Positions 56,216-64,000 of a DNA stretch of 64,000 nucleotides are shown one piece after another. Origin of the DNA: Paenibacillus artemisiicola (GTDB lineage: Bacteria > Bacillota > Bacilli > Paenibacillales > Paenibacillaceae); NCBI RefSeq assembly GCF_017652985.1, contig NZ_JAGGDJ010000010.1, forward strand, positions 1 to 64,000, in the 5' to 3' direction. The notes under the pieces are model-generated. The model had not been told where the DNA came from. It saw only the letters and a list, made by a program, of their open reading frames with translations, and ran no database searches. Both the position numbers and the translations under genes were made by a program. The stretch's first letter is position 1. Every line of letters begins with the position of its first letter.

Positions 56216-57205
56216 ATGAGTACCCGCAACAGCATTCGCGACCGCCGGCAGGAACGCATCCGCCGGATTATGCAAGACAACGCCGAACGCGCCGGACAGA
56301 CCGCGCACCGGCAGGCGGAGCCGCGGCCGGGGCGCGGGCCGCGGCCGGACGCGCCTTTCGCGCTGCCGGCGGGGACGTCGCGGCAGGAGAATGGCGCCGG
56401 GCTGCCGGACAGGCTGCCGGCTTTGCCCGCGCGGCAGCGGGACGAGCAAGATCCGGAGCGGATGTGGAAAGCCAATCCGAATCCGTGGGAGACCGCCGGC
56501 TGGAACATCGCCCCCTTGCCGAGCAAAGACGTCAAGGCCGCCAAGCACGGCGGCCCGCCGCCGGAGCGTCCGGGCGGCTATCGGTTCATCGTTCGGGGGC
56601 TTTTCATTCAGTCGGCCATCGCCGCGGCGCTATTCGCGATCGTGTTCGTGATGTTCAAATCGGATTTGCCCGTTGCCAAAAAAGGCCAGGAAGCCGTCAC
56701 GTCCGCCTTAACCGAAAACATGGATTACTCCGCCGCTTCGTCCTTGTACCGCAAATGGTTCGCCGGGGCGCCTTCGTTCATCCCGATCTTCGGGGACGGC
56801 AAGGACGAGGAATCCCGGCTCGCGGAAGGCGCCGTGGAGCTGCCGATCGTGTCGCCGCTGCCCGCCGGCACGCTCGTGCGTTCGTTCGCGGAGACGCTGA
56901 GCGGCGTCGATATCGCGGGCAGCCCGGAACAGACGGTGCTGGCGGCCGAGACGGGCCGCGTCATCCTCGTCTCGAAGGACGCGGACGGCGGCGATACCGT
57001 CGTCGTGCAGCACGCCAAAGAGCGCGTGACGGTGTACAGCCATTTGAGCGGCGTCATCGTGGTGGCCAACGACTGGGTCGAAGCCGGCAAGACGCTCGGC
57101 AAGCTGCAGGCGTCGAAGGAGGAAGGCGGACAGAGCTTGCTCTACTTCGCCGTAAAGGAGAAAGGCCGATACGTCGATCCCGCGGACGTCGTTCCGATTG
57201 ATTAA
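56216..57205 (+). CDS. spoIVFA: SpoIVFA-like membrane protein with LytM/M23 domain
   Basis: 329 residues. A basic, Arg/Gln/Pro-rich cytoplasmic region of about 125 residues, one membrane segment (GLFIQSAIAAALFAIVFVMF), then an extracytoplasmic region ending in an M23-like beta domain (GRVILVSKDADGGDTVVVQHAKERVTVYSHLSGV ... YFAVKEKGRYVDP). The HxH of active M23 peptidases is absent (YSHLS only), so it is a scaffold. In B. subtilis SpoIVFA holds SpoIVFB inactive in the forespore outer membrane. ATG 56216 follows GGAGG by eight bases. Overlaps spoIVFB. Confidence 0.88.
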   Translation: MSTRNSIRDRRQERIRRIMQDNAERAGQTAHRQAEPRPGRGPRPDAPFALPAGTSRQENGAGLPDRLPALPARQRDEQDPERMWKANPNPWETAGWNIAPLPSKDVKAAKHGGPPPERPGGYRFIVRGLFIQSAIAAALFAIVFVMFKSDLPVAKKGQEAVTSALTENMDYSAASSLYRKWFAGAPSFIPIFGDGKDEESRLAEGAVELPIVSPLPAGTLVRSFAETLSGVDIAGSPEQTVLAAETGRVILVSKDADGGDTVVVQHAKERVTVYSHLSGVIVVANDWVEAGKTLGKLQASKEEGGQSLLYFAVKEKGRYVDPADVVPID

Positions 57206-58085
57206 GCTTGGCGGCATCCGGTGGTCCGTTCATCCGCTCTTCGTGCTGGTCATGCTCGCTTCCGTCGTTACGGGTTATTTCGCCGAGCTCCTGACGCTGT
57301 TCGCCATCGTGCTCGTTCACGAGCTCGGCCATGTCTTCGCGGCGAGGGGGTTCGGCTGGACGGTGCGCGAGGTGAAGCTGCTGCCCTTCGGCGGGGTGGC
57401 GGAGGTCGAGGACGGGAGCGGGCTGCCGGCCAGGGAGGAGGCGCTGGTGGCGATCGCCGGCCCTCTTCAGAACGCGTGGATGGCGGGCGCCGCCTGGCTG
57501 CTCGGGCATACCGGCGCGTGGGATCCGGCCTGGGCGGCTTACGTGTACGAAGCCAACCTCATGATCGGGCTGTTCAATCTGCTTCCGATCCTGCCGCTCG
57601 ACGGCGGGAAGCTCATGCTGGCGGGTCTCAGCCGCACGCTGACGTTTCACGCCACGCTCGTCTGGGGTACAAGAATCAGTCTTCTCTTCAGCGCGCTGAT
57701 GGTCGCGAGCGCGATCGTGCCCGCCGTGACGAGCGGCAACGCGATCCATCTGCATCTCAACCTGATCGCCGTCGGCGTCTTCCTGCTGATGAGCAATTGG
57801 ACGACCCGCCGCAACATCCCGTTCCTCTTTCTCCGCTTCCTGACGAACCGCGCGTCTGCCGCGTCCAAATCGGTGACCCGCGGGACGTGGGCGTTTCCGA
57901 TCATCGTGCCGAAGGGCTATACGGTGCTCGCCGCGCTGCGGCTGTTCAAACGGGACAGCTACCATTTGATCGTCGTGATGGAGGAGCAGGGGGACGTGCT
58001 GGGCGTGCTGCCGGAGCAGCGGCTCGTGAGCGGATTTCTATCGGACGGAAAAGCGGACCGTGCAGTCTTGGAGCTTTTCATGTAA
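57198..58085 (+). CDS. spoIVFB: SpoIVFB-like intramembrane zinc metalloprotease
   Basis: 295 residues, S2P/M50 family. The zinc motif HELGH lies in TM2 (IVLVHELGHVFAARGFG) and the third ligand in NLLPILPLDGGKL. A C-terminal CBS-like domain (GTWAFPIIVPKGYTVLAALRLF...HLIVVMEEQGDVLGVLPE) binds nucleotide in B. subtilis. It cleaves pro-sigma-K in the mother cell. TTG start at 57198 overlaps the spoIVFA stop. Confidence 0.93.
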   Translation: MIKLGGIRWSVHPLFVLVMLASVVTGYFAELLTLFAIVLVHELGHVFAARGFGWTVREVKLLPFGGVAEVEDGSGLPAREEALVAIAGPLQNAWMAGAAWLLGHTGAWDPAWAAYVYEANLMIGLFNLLPILPLDGGKLMLAGLSRTLTFHATLVWGTRISLLFSALMVASAIVPAVTSGNAIHLHLNLIAVGVFLLMSNWTTRRNIPFLFLRFLTNRASAASKSVTRGTWAFPIIVPKGYTVLAALRLFKRDSYHLIVVMEEQGDVLGVLPEQRLVSGFLSDGKADRAVLELFM

Positions 58086-58127
58086 AATAGGTATCCGTGG
58101 AGACCGACCGAGGCAGGAGGTCATGGA

Positions 58128-59351
58128 ATGAAAAAAATGCTCGTACACGGTCAGAAAGACATGCTGCAAATCGCCATCGTCGACGATCATGCCCTGCAAG
58201 AATATTATATGGAAAAAACCGAAAACGCCGGCCAGCTCGTCGGCAGCATCTATAAGGCGCGCGTCGTGAACGTGCTGCCCGGCATGCAGGCGGCCTTCGT
58301 CGATATCGGACTGCCGAAGAACGCGTTTCTGTACATCGACGACGTGCTGCATCCGCACCTGGAGCGCCAGCCGAAGGAGAAGCCGCAGATCAACCGGCTG
58401 CTCCAGCCCGGCCAGGAGCTGCTCGTGCAGGTAATGAAGGAACCGCTCGGCGGCAAAGGGGCGCGGGTCACCACGCATTTCTCCCTGCCGGGCCGGTTCC
58501 TCGTCTATATGCCGATTGCCGATTACATAGGCGTCTCGAAGAAAGTAAGCACGGAATCGGAACGTTCCCGCATGCGCGCGATCGGGGAGCGGATCCGTAT
58601 GCCCGGAGAAGGCGTCATCATGCGGACGGCCGCCGAAGGCGAAAGCGTGGAGTCGCTGGAGGAAGACGTGCGGTTTCTGCGCGAGCTCTGGCAGGAGATC
58701 CGCAACCGCGGCGAATCGGCTTCGGCGCCGATGCTGCTGCATCGCGACGCCGATCTCGTGCACCGGCTGGTCCGGGATCTGCTGACCGCCGAGATCGATC
58801 AGATCTGGATCGACGACGGCGCCGTCTTCCGCAAGACGAAGTCCATGATGAAGCGGCTGGCGCCTGCCATGCTCCCGAGGCTGCGGTTGTTCGAGCCCGT
58901 GATCGGCGGCGCTTCGCTCTTTCAGCAGGCGCATATTCACGAGCAAATGCAGGAGGCGTGCCAGCGCCGCTACCGGCTCAAGTCGGGAGGCGACCTCGTC
59001 TGGGACGCGACCGAGGCGCTAACCGTCATCGACGTCAACACGGGACGCTTCGTCGGCACCTCCGACCTGGAGGATACGGTATTCCGGACGAACTTGGAGG
59101 CGGCCGAGCAGATCGCGCGGCTGCTCCGGCTCCGCGACGTCGGCGGCATCATCATCGTGGATTTCATCGACATGGAGCAGGAGCTGCACCGGGAACAGGT
59201 CATGGGGCTGCTCGAACGCTGCGTCCGTTCCGACCGGACCAAGTGCCAGGTCGTCGGCTGGACAAGGCTCGGCCTGCTCGAGATGACGCGCAAGAAGGTG
59301 CGCGAGCAGAAGGCGCCGCCGGCGAAGGAAGCGACGGGTAGCAAGGAGTAG
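58128..59351 (+). CDS. rng: RNase E/G-family endoribonuclease without zinc-link motif
   Basis: 407 residues. An S1 RNA-binding domain (about residues 38-120; GSIYKARVVNVLPGMQAAFVDIG) leads to the catalytic DNase I-like domain with magnesium aspartates in VIDVNTGRFVG and IIIVDFIDM. Family members usually continue after TRKKV(R) with a CPxCxG zinc link for dimerisation. Here the protein ends 15 residues later (KAPPAKEATGSKE), with no cysteines there. B. subtilis has no RNase E/G at this place, but related bacilli and clostridia do. GGAGG precedes the ATG. The stop lies in a short 10-bp repeat. Confidence 0.9.
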   Translation: MKKMLVHGQKDMLQIAIVDDHALQEYYMEKTENAGQLVGSIYKARVVNVLPGMQAAFVDIGLPKNAFLYIDDVLHPHLERQPKEKPQINRLLQPGQELLVQVMKEPLGGKGARVTTHFSLPGRFLVYMPIADYIGVSKKVSTESERSRMRAIGERIRMPGEGVIMRTAAEGESVESLEEDVRFLRELWQEIRNRGESASAPMLLHRDADLVHRLVRDLLTAEIDQIWIDDGAVFRKTKSMMKRLAPAMLPRLRLFEPVIGGASLFQQAHIHEQMQEACQRRYRLKSGGDLVWDATEALTVIDVNTGRFVGTSDLEDTVFRTNLEAAEQIARLLRLRDVGGIIIVDFIDMEQELHREQVMGLLERCVRSDRTKCQVVGWTRLGLLEMTRKKVREQKAPPAKEATGSKE

Positions 59352-59368
59352 CAAGGAGTAGCTGGAGC
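59339..59368 (+). repeat. 10-bp tandem repeat across the rng stop codon
   Basis: TAGCAAGGAG at 59339-59348 and 59349-59358, then a degenerate copy TAGCTGGAGC. Looser AGCAAGGAG-like copies continue to about 59417. The rng stop TAG (59349-59351) opens the second copy. Confidence 0.7.
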
Positions 59369-59490
59369 TAGAAGAAGTAAGGAACAGCGAGAAGCATCAA
59401 GGAGCAGCAAGAGATAGCGGGGTACTTAGGCAGCGGAAAGCTTCTTGGCAAGCCGCGGCCGCGCGGCCGGGCAAATACCTGATTTATGCG

Positions 59491-59519
59491 TTGCTATCGG
59501 GCATGATATGTGTTATTAT
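59491..59519 (+). promoter_or_regulatory. Promoter of rplU
   Basis: -35 TTGCTA (59491-59496), 17-base spacer ending in TGT and -10 TATTAT (59514-59519): an extended -10 promoter. Confidence 0.68.
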
Positions 59520-59525
59520 GTTATG

Positions 59526-59652
59526 GTGTCTGCGATTGAGATAGGCGAATTGCAAACGCGTTTACCGCACAGAACGGGTTATGAAGCTCGCGCGAGCTCC
59601 GCTTACGCGGCACCTGAATCAGGCGAGTCTTCGATATAAGGAGGTGCAACAC
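59526..59652 (+). promoter_or_regulatory. L21 leader RNA
   Basis: About 127 bases of 5' leader before rplU, containing the block ACCGCACAGAACGGGTT (59565-59581) and GC-rich pairing arms (GCTCGCGCGAGC at 59585-59596). This resembles the L21 leader of Bacillus, thought to mediate ribosomal-protein autoregulation. Recognised by position and this conserved-looking core, not by a covariance search. Confidence 0.6.
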
Positions 59653-59964
59653 ATGTTTGCAATCATTGAAACGGGCGGAAAGCAATACAAAGTACAAGAG
59701 GGCGACGTACTGTACATCGAGAAACTGGATGCCGCAGAGGGCACGAGCGTCACGTTCGACCGCGTATTGGCTGTTTCCAAAGGCGAAGAGCTCGTTACGG
59801 GCACGCCGGTCGTATCCGGCGCTACGGTAACGGCAACCGTCGAGAAGCACGGCAGAGGCCAAAAAATCGTCGTTTACAAATATAAAGCGAAGAAAAACTA
59901 CCGCCGTAAGCAAGGTCACCGTCAACCGTACTCCAAAGTAACGATTGGCAAGATCGAAGCGTAA
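59653..59964 (+). CDS. rplU: 50S ribosomal protein L21
   Basis: 103 residues, full length. [20 protein letters not shown] is the family start and [20 protein letters not shown] the basic 23S-binding end. AAGGAGGTG six bases upstream fixes the start at 59653. First of rplU-prp-rpmA. Confidence 0.98.
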   Translation: MFAIIETGGKQYKVQEGDVLYIEKLDAAEGTSVTFDRVLAVSKGEELVTGTPVVSGATVTATVEKHGRGQKIVVYKYKAKKNYRRKQGHRQPYSKVTIGKIEA

Positions 59965-59975
59965 GAGGCAACGCT

Positions 59976-60317
59976 ATGATTACGGTCACCATTGCGCGGC
60001 AGTCCGCCGCCGATCGACGGATCGTATCGTTCGCGATAGAGGGACATGCCAAGTTCGCCAATCCGGGCAAAGACATCGTTTGCGCCGGCGTGTCGGCCGT
60101 ATCGGTCGGCACGGTGAACGCGATCGAAGCGCTGGCGGGCGTCGAGCTCCCGGCTTCGATGAAGAGCGGCTGGCTCCGATCCGAAATCCCCGCCGGAGCG
60201 GATGCGGATTCCGACGCGAAGACGCAGCTGCTTCTGGAGGGCATGATCGTGATGCTCGAATCCATCGCGGCCTCGTACGGCAAGTTTGTCGTCATTCATC
60301 AACAATTTCGTCAATGA
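59976..60317 (+). CDS. prp: Ribosomal-processing cysteine protease Prp (YsxB)
   Basis: 113 residues. The catalytic pair is His in [13 protein letters not shown] and Cys in [10 protein letters not shown]. It removes the N-terminal extension of L27, and that substrate is encoded by the next gene with the expected extension. 11 bases after rplU. Confidence 0.95.
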   Translation: MITVTIARQSAADRRIVSFAIEGHAKFANPGKDIVCAGVSAVSVGTVNAIEALAGVELPASMKSGWLRSEIPAGADADSDAKTQLLLEGMIVMLESIAASYGKFVVIHQQFRQ

Positions 60318-60331
60318 AGGAGGGAACATCC

Positions 60332-60637
60332 ATGTTGAAACTGAATCTTCAGCTCTTCGCTTCGAAGAAAGGCGTAGGTTCGACGAAGAACGGACGCGAT
60401 AGCCAATCGAAACGTCTCGGCGCAAAACGCGCCGACGGCCAGACGGTAACGGCGGGAAGCATTCTTGTTCGTCAACGCGGAACGAAAGTTCATCCGGGCA
60501 ACAACGTCGGCATCGGCAAAGACGATACGCTCTTCGCGAAAGTGGAAGGCGTCGTGAAATACGAACGTTGGGGACGCGATCGCAAGAAAGTCAGCGTTTA
60601 CCCGGTTGCAGCGGCAGCGGTCGCTGCGGCGGAATAA
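60332..60637 (+). CDS. rpmA: 50S ribosomal protein L27 (with Prp-cleaved N-terminal extension)
   Basis: 101 residues. It starts [14 protein letters not shown], the extension typical of Firmicutes; Prp cuts after LFA/before SKKG so that the L27 N-terminus can reach the peptidyl-transferase centre. The usual residues are NLQFFA; here the first Phe is Leu. [17 protein letters not shown] and [20 protein letters not shown] follow. AAGGAGGG precedes the ATG. Confidence 0.97.
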   Translation: MLKLNLQLFASKKGVGSTKNGRDSQSKRLGAKRADGQTVTAGSILVRQRGTKVHPGNNVGIGKDDTLFAKVEGVVKYERWGRDRKKVSVYPVAAAAVAAAE

Positions 60638-60644
60638 GAAACAC

Positions 60645-60682
60645 TCCCCGGTCTGCTCGCAGGCCGGGGTTTTCTTTTTTTT
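60645..60682 (+). terminator. Terminator after rpmA
   Basis: TCCCCGG...CCGGGGT hairpin and a T-rich tail. Confidence 0.82.
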
Positions 60683-60729
60683 GCCGGAGAGTCGGCGCCG
60701 CTAAATCGGCGACAGCCGCCCTAGCCTTG

Positions 60730-60738
60730 TGCTATACT
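60730..60738 (+). promoter_or_regulatory. Extended -10 promoter of spo0B
   Basis: TGC directly before TATACT (60733-60738), 40 bases before the coding start. Confidence 0.45.
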
Positions 60739-60778
60739 GTTAAGGTTAGGAAAGAATAGGAAAGTAGGCTCGGTCGTC

Positions 60779-61507
60779 ATGAATCGCATCCGATATTACG
60801 CGGCCGCTTCCGTTATCCTGCCGGCGGCTGCGGTTCTGGTTTGGCCTATGCATCGATGGCTTATAGCAATTTTTCTGGCGTGGACGGCGTGCGCGTGGGT
60901 ATTGTGGAACCGCTCTCTCGCGGCGGAGCAGGCCGGACGGCGCAAGGATGCGGAACGCGCGATGCAGCGGGCCGCGATCGCGACGCTGAATCACCACCGG
61001 CATGATTGGATGAACGACCTGCAAATCGTCTACGGCTATATTCGGATGGGCAAGACGGATAAGACGATCCAGTGCGTGGAACAGATAAGGGAACGGATGC
61101 AGACGGAAAGCAAAATCGCCAAACTCGGGGTCCCCGCGTTGGTGCTGTTTTTGCAATCGTTCCGCACGACGACCAACGCGATGGTTATTGACATGGACAT
61201 CGACGGAGAAGTGAACCTGGCCGAACTGTTCCCGAACGGCGAACGGGCGGCGCATGCGATCATAGAACTGATTCGGGCATACCGCGAAGCGGCGGCGTCG
61301 AACGGCGGGGAACCGGCCAAGCTGCTGGTGGATTTGTCCGCGGAGGAAGACAAGCTCATGCTGTCGTTCTACTTCGACGGCGAGCTGGCTTCCGGCGAGA
61401 CATGGAAGAAGAATTGCGAGCTGGCGCTTAAGGGCACCCCGCTGGAGCCGACGGAATGGGATCCGGCAAAAGGGACGCTCATGCTTGAGGCGCAGCTTGG
61501 GAAGTAA
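60779..61507 (+). CDS. spo0B: Spo0B-like sporulation phosphotransferase with N-terminal membrane segments
   Basis: 242 residues. The phosphorylated histidine is His75 in [17 protein letters not shown], matching the HSRHDWMN site of B. subtilis Spo0B, where it relays phosphate from Spo0F to Spo0A. The degenerate kinase-like C-terminal domain follows. Unlike the B. subtilis protein, which has about 29 residues before its histidine, this one has 74, including two hydrophobic stretches ([14 protein letters not shown] and [17 protein letters not shown]). Membrane anchoring is therefore likely. spo0B-obg is the conserved order. Confidence 0.88.
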   Translation: MNRIRYYAAASVILPAAAVLVWPMHRWLIAIFLAWTACAWVLWNRSLAAEQAGRRKDAERAMQRAAIATLNHHRHDWMNDLQIVYGYIRMGKTDKTIQCVEQIRERMQTESKIAKLGVPALVLFLQSFRTTTNAMVIDMDIDGEVNLAELFPNGERAAHAIIELIRAYREAAASNGGEPAKLLVDLSAEEDKLMLSFYFDGELASGETWKKNCELALKGTPLEPTEWDPAKGTLMLEAQLGK

Positions 61508-61524
61508 ACGGAGGAAGCAAAGAC

Positions 61525-62853
61525 ATGTTTGTCGATAAGGCGAAAATATTCGTTAAAGGCGGCGACGGCGGGAACGGCATCGTCTCGTACCGCCGGGAAA
61601 AATACGTGCCGCAGGGCGGGCCGGCCGGCGGCGACGGCGGCAAGGGCGGCGACGTCATCTTCCGCGTGGACAGCGGCCTCAGGACGCTGATGGATTTCCG
61701 CTACCAGAAGCATTTCAAGGGCGAGCGGGGCGAGCGCGGCAAAGTGAAGACGATGCACGGGTCGAACGCGGAGGACATGGTCGTCCGGATTCCGCCGGGA
61801 ACGGTCATCCTCGACGACGATTCCGGCGAAATTCTCGCGGACATGACGACGCACGGCTCGGAAGTCGTCGTAGCCCGCGGCGGACGCGGCGGACGCGGCA
61901 ACACGCGGTTCGCGACGGCGAGCAACCCGGCGCCGGATTTCGCGGAGAACGGCGAGGAAGGCGAAGAGCGCTGGATCATTCTGGAGCTGAAGGTCATGGC
62001 GGACGTCGGGCTCGTCGGGTTTCCGAGCGTGGGCAAGTCGACGCTGCTGTCGATCGTGTCGGCGGCGCAGCCGAAAATCGGCGCTTATCACTTCACGACG
62101 ATCTCGCCGAATCTCGGCGTGGTCGACGTCGGCGACGGACGCAGCTTCGTTATGGCGGACCTGCCGGGGCTGATCGAAGGCGCGCACGAAGGCGTCGGAC
62201 TCGGGCACGACTTCCTGCGCCACGTCGAGCGGACGCGGATCATCCTGCACGTGCTGGACATGTCGGGCTCAGAGGGGCGCGATCCGTACCAGGATTGGGT
62301 GACGATCAACCAGGAGCTGGAGCTGTACAACGCCGCGCTCGCGACGCGGCCGCAGATCATCGTCGCGAACAAGATGGACATGCCGGAAGCGGAGGAGCAG
62401 CTCGCGCTGTTCCGCGAACAGCTGGCGGCGCGCGGCGACGAGACCGAGCACCGGATCGTGGCGATGTCTTCGCTGACGAAGCAGGGCGTGCAGGAGCTGC
62501 TTTACAAAGCGGCCGACCTGCTCGAGACCGTGCCGGAGACCCGTCAGATCGAGGAAGTGCGGGACGTGGCCGAACGCAAGGTGTTCCGGCTGGACCAGGA
62601 AGAAGACCGCTCCTTCAAGGTCGGCAAGGAGAACGAAGGTTTCTACGTGGAGAGCCCGTACATCGAGAAGTTCATGAAGCGCGTCAACCTGAACAATTCG
62701 TACGACGCGATCATGCGGTTCGCGCGGACGCTGCGGATGATGGGCGTCGACGCGGCGCTGCGCAAGATCGGCGCGAAAGACGGCGATATCGTTCGCATCG
62801 GGGATTATTCGTTCGAATTTTTCGAGGGAAGCGACTTCTATTACCACGATTAG
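61525..62853 (+). CDS. obg: Obg GTPase (CgtA)
   Basis: 442 residues. The glycine-rich OBG fold ([24 protein letters not shown]) is followed by the GTPase domain with P-loop [23 protein letters not shown] and NKMD. The C-terminal OCT domain ([16 protein letters not shown] ... [13 protein letters not shown]) is characteristic of Gram-positive Obg. It acts in 50S assembly and in sporulation/stress signalling. It follows spo0B by 17 bases. Confidence 0.97.
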   Translation: MFVDKAKIFVKGGDGGNGIVSYRREKYVPQGGPAGGDGGKGGDVIFRVDSGLRTLMDFRYQKHFKGERGERGKVKTMHGSNAEDMVVRIPPGTVILDDDSGEILADMTTHGSEVVVARGGRGGRGNTRFATASNPAPDFAENGEEGEERWIILELKVMADVGLVGFPSVGKSTLLSIVSAAQPKIGAYHFTTISPNLGVVDVGDGRSFVMADLPGLIEGAHEGVGLGHDFLRHVERTRIILHVLDMSGSEGRDPYQDWVTINQELELYNAALATRPQIIVANKMDMPEAEEQLALFREQLAARGDETEHRIVAMSSLTKQGVQELLYKAADLLETVPETRQIEEVRDVAERKVFRLDQEEDRSFKVGKENEGFYVESPYIEKFMKRVNLNNSYDAIMRFARTLRMMGVDAALRKIGAKDGDIVRIGDYSFEFFEGSDFYYHD

Positions 62854-62870
62854 CATCCCGGAGCCCGGCT

Positions 62871-62920
62871 GCCGGAGCCCCGTCTGCCCTGTTGCAGGCG
62901 CGGCTCGCGGCGGCTTTTTT
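62871..62920 (+). terminator. Terminator after obg
   Basis: Imperfect GC-rich stem (GCCGGAGCC...CTGC / GCAG...GGCTCGCGGC) with TTTTTT. Confidence 0.68.
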
Positions 62921-62962
62921 CGTTTGGGCGGCGGGCGCGAGGGGACGGCAAGGAAATGTCTA

Positions 62963-62991
62963 TTGCCGCGGCTTCGTTTATTGGTTATAAT
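62963..62991 (+). promoter_or_regulatory. Promoter of pheB-hom
   Basis: -35 TTGCCG (62963-62968), 17-base spacer and perfect -10 TATAAT (62986-62991). Confidence 0.65.
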
Positions 62992-63034
62992 GTCCTCTAT
63001 GGAAGAACAGATGTCTTTGATGGGAGGACGGCCA

Positions 63035-63472
63035 GTGGAGGAACGATATTACGTCGTTCGCGAGGATATGCTGCCGGAAGCGATCGTGAAGACCATCCAG
63101 GTCAAAGAAATGCTTCGCCGGGGCGAAGCCGCCACCGTTCACGAAGCCGCCGAACGGGTCGGCCTCAGCCGCAGCGCCTTCTATAAGTACAAGGACGGCG
63201 TCTACGCGCAGAACCAGCTCGCGCGCGAGACGATCGTCACGATATCGATGGATTTGGATCATCGTTCGGGCGTCCTCTCCAAAGTGCTCGGCCTCGTGGC
63301 CGGCTCCGAAGGAAACGTGCTGACGATCCATCAAACGATCCCGCTTCAGGGACTGGCAAACGTCGTCATTTCCGTTGATACCTCGCTCATGCGCGGCGCG
63401 CTGTTCGATTTTTTGGAGGCGCTCCGCAGGCAGGACGGCGTCCGCAAGGCGTCCATCATCGGCCAAGGATAG
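63035..63472 (+). CDS. pheB: ACT domain-containing protein PheB (UPF0735 family)
   Basis: 145 residues. The N-terminal helix-turn-helix-like part (YYVVREDMLPEAIVKTIQVKEMLRRGEAATVHEAAERVGLSRSAFYKYKD) is followed by an ACT domain (ETIVTISMDLDHRSGVLSKVLGLVAGSEGNVLTIHQ), which usually binds an amino acid. In B. subtilis it precedes pheA; here it precedes hom. Its biochemical role is unproved. GTG 63035, eight bases after GGAGG, matches the start of B. subtilis PheB. Confidence 0.9.
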   Translation: MEERYYVVREDMLPEAIVKTIQVKEMLRRGEAATVHEAAERVGLSRSAFYKYKDGVYAQNQLARETIVTISMDLDHRSGVLSKVLGLVAGSEGNVLTIHQTIPLQGLANVVISVDTSLMRGALFDFLEALRRQDGVRKASIIGQG

Positions 63473-63497
63473 ATTTTAACGTTGGAGGGTAAACGGA

Positions 63498-64000
63498 ATG
63501 AAACCGATTAAAGTAGGATTGCTCGGACTCGGCACCGTGGGAACGGGCGTCGTGCGCATCGTGGAAGGCCATCAGACGGACCTGCAAAGCCAGGTCGGCT
63601 CCCCGATCGTCATCGAGAAGGTGCTCGTGCAAAATAAAAGCAAGGCCAGATCCATCAGCATCGATCCCGCGAAATTGACCGAGGACGCATGGGACGTCAT
63701 TCATCATCCCGACATCGACGTCATCGTCGAAGTCATGGGCGGGATCGAAACGACCCGGACGTACATTCTCGAAGCGCTGGCCCGCGGCAAGCACGTCGTG
63801 ACGGCGAACAAGGACCTGATGGCGCTGCACGGACCGGAGATTCTCGCCGCCGCGCAGGAGAACCGCTGCGACGTGCTCTACGAAGCGAGCGTGGCCGGGG
63901 GCATCCCGATCATCCGCACGCTGATCGAAGGCTTCTCCTCCGACCGGATCACGAAGATCATGGGCATCGTGAACGGGACGACGAACTATATTTTGACGAA
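63498..64000 (+). CDS. hom: Homoserine dehydrogenase, N-terminal part (runs off window end)
   Basis: About 167 residues visible. NAD(P)-binding start VGLLGLGTVGTGVV, then VEVMGGIETTRTYILEALARGKHVVTANKDLMA and VAGGIPIIRTL and MGIVNGTTNYIL of the catalytic domain. It reduces aspartate semialdehyde to homoserine for threonine and methionine synthesis. GGAGGG lies nine bases before the ATG. It is 25 bases after pheB, so probably co-transcribed. Confidence 0.96.
   Translation, partial: MKPIKVGLLGLGTVGTGVVRIVEGHQTDLQSQVGSPIVIEKVLVQNKSKARSISIDPAKLTEDAWDVIHHPDIDVIVEVMGGIETTRTYILEALARGKHVVTANKDLMALHGPEILAAAQENRCDVLYEASVAGGIPIIRTLIEGFSSDRITKIMGIVNGTTNYILT

Overview
This window looks like chromosomal DNA from a spore-forming Firmicute of the family Paenibacillaceae with high GC (a Cohnella, Thermobacillus or high-GC Paenibacillus type). 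That is inferred from GC-rich coding sequence, strong Shine-Dalgarno sites, frequent GTG/TTG starts, sporulation genes (gerM, spoVID, SpoIIB-like, spoIVFA/FB, spo0B) and gene order that follows Bacillus subtilis over long stretches. I see no phage, insertion sequence, CRISPR array or integrated element. Almost everything is core genome, mostly on the + strand.

Layout. 1-3,906: the cut N-terminus of an LTA-synthase-like protein (-), an RNA methyltransferase (-), an O-methyltransferase (+) and an MFS exporter (-). 4,112-7,649: hemE-hemH-hemY, the late steps of the coproporphyrin route to heme. 7,714-16,309: pgpA, gerM-rph-rdgB, asnB, a small unknown gene pair, a nucleoside-deaminase-like amidohydrolase and a stress-type short-chain dehydrogenase. 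16,310-17,011: a gene-poor stretch with a palindromic promoter, a probably frameshifted small coiled-coil gene and tRNA-Arg(TCT). 17,237-27,839: an unknown gene, then the protein quality-control block tig-clpP-clpX-(ispG)-lonB-lonA-ysxC. 28,008-29,331: a conserved unknown gene and speD, the latter behind a structured leader that I do not recognise. 29,504-37,356: the early tetrapyrrole operon hemA-hemX-siroheme dehydrogenase-hemC-cobA/hemD-hemB-hemL. 37,420-46,034: a pseudouridine synthase, spoVID, T-box-controlled valS, folC and murC. 46,375-55,253: an ArsR regulator, a SpoIIB-like SPOR protein, a DUF4321 protein, maf, radC, mreBCD, minCD and rodA. 55,341-64,000: an RNase H-fold unknown, spoIVFA/FB, an RNase E/G protein, rplU-prp-rpmA, spo0B, obg, pheB and the start of hom.

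How the genes work together. The two hem blocks encode every step from glutamyl-tRNA to coproheme except the final decarboxylase, with a siroheme branch (the methyltransferase half of the HemD fusion plus the Met8-type dehydrogenase) placed inside the early operon. The mre/min/rodA block sets cell shape and septum position. prp encodes the protease that trims the N-terminal extension visible on L27 two genes later. The SpoIVFA/FB pair and Spo0B belong to sporulation signalling.

The best leads for something undescribed are the folded RNA leader upstream of speD (28,807-28,917), the palindrome plus broken coiled-coil gene at 16,591-16,791, and a conserved-looking gene whose only well-placed start codon is ATT (17,237). 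Start codons were chosen by Shine-Dalgarno spacing and family knowledge. Promoter calls are by eye.
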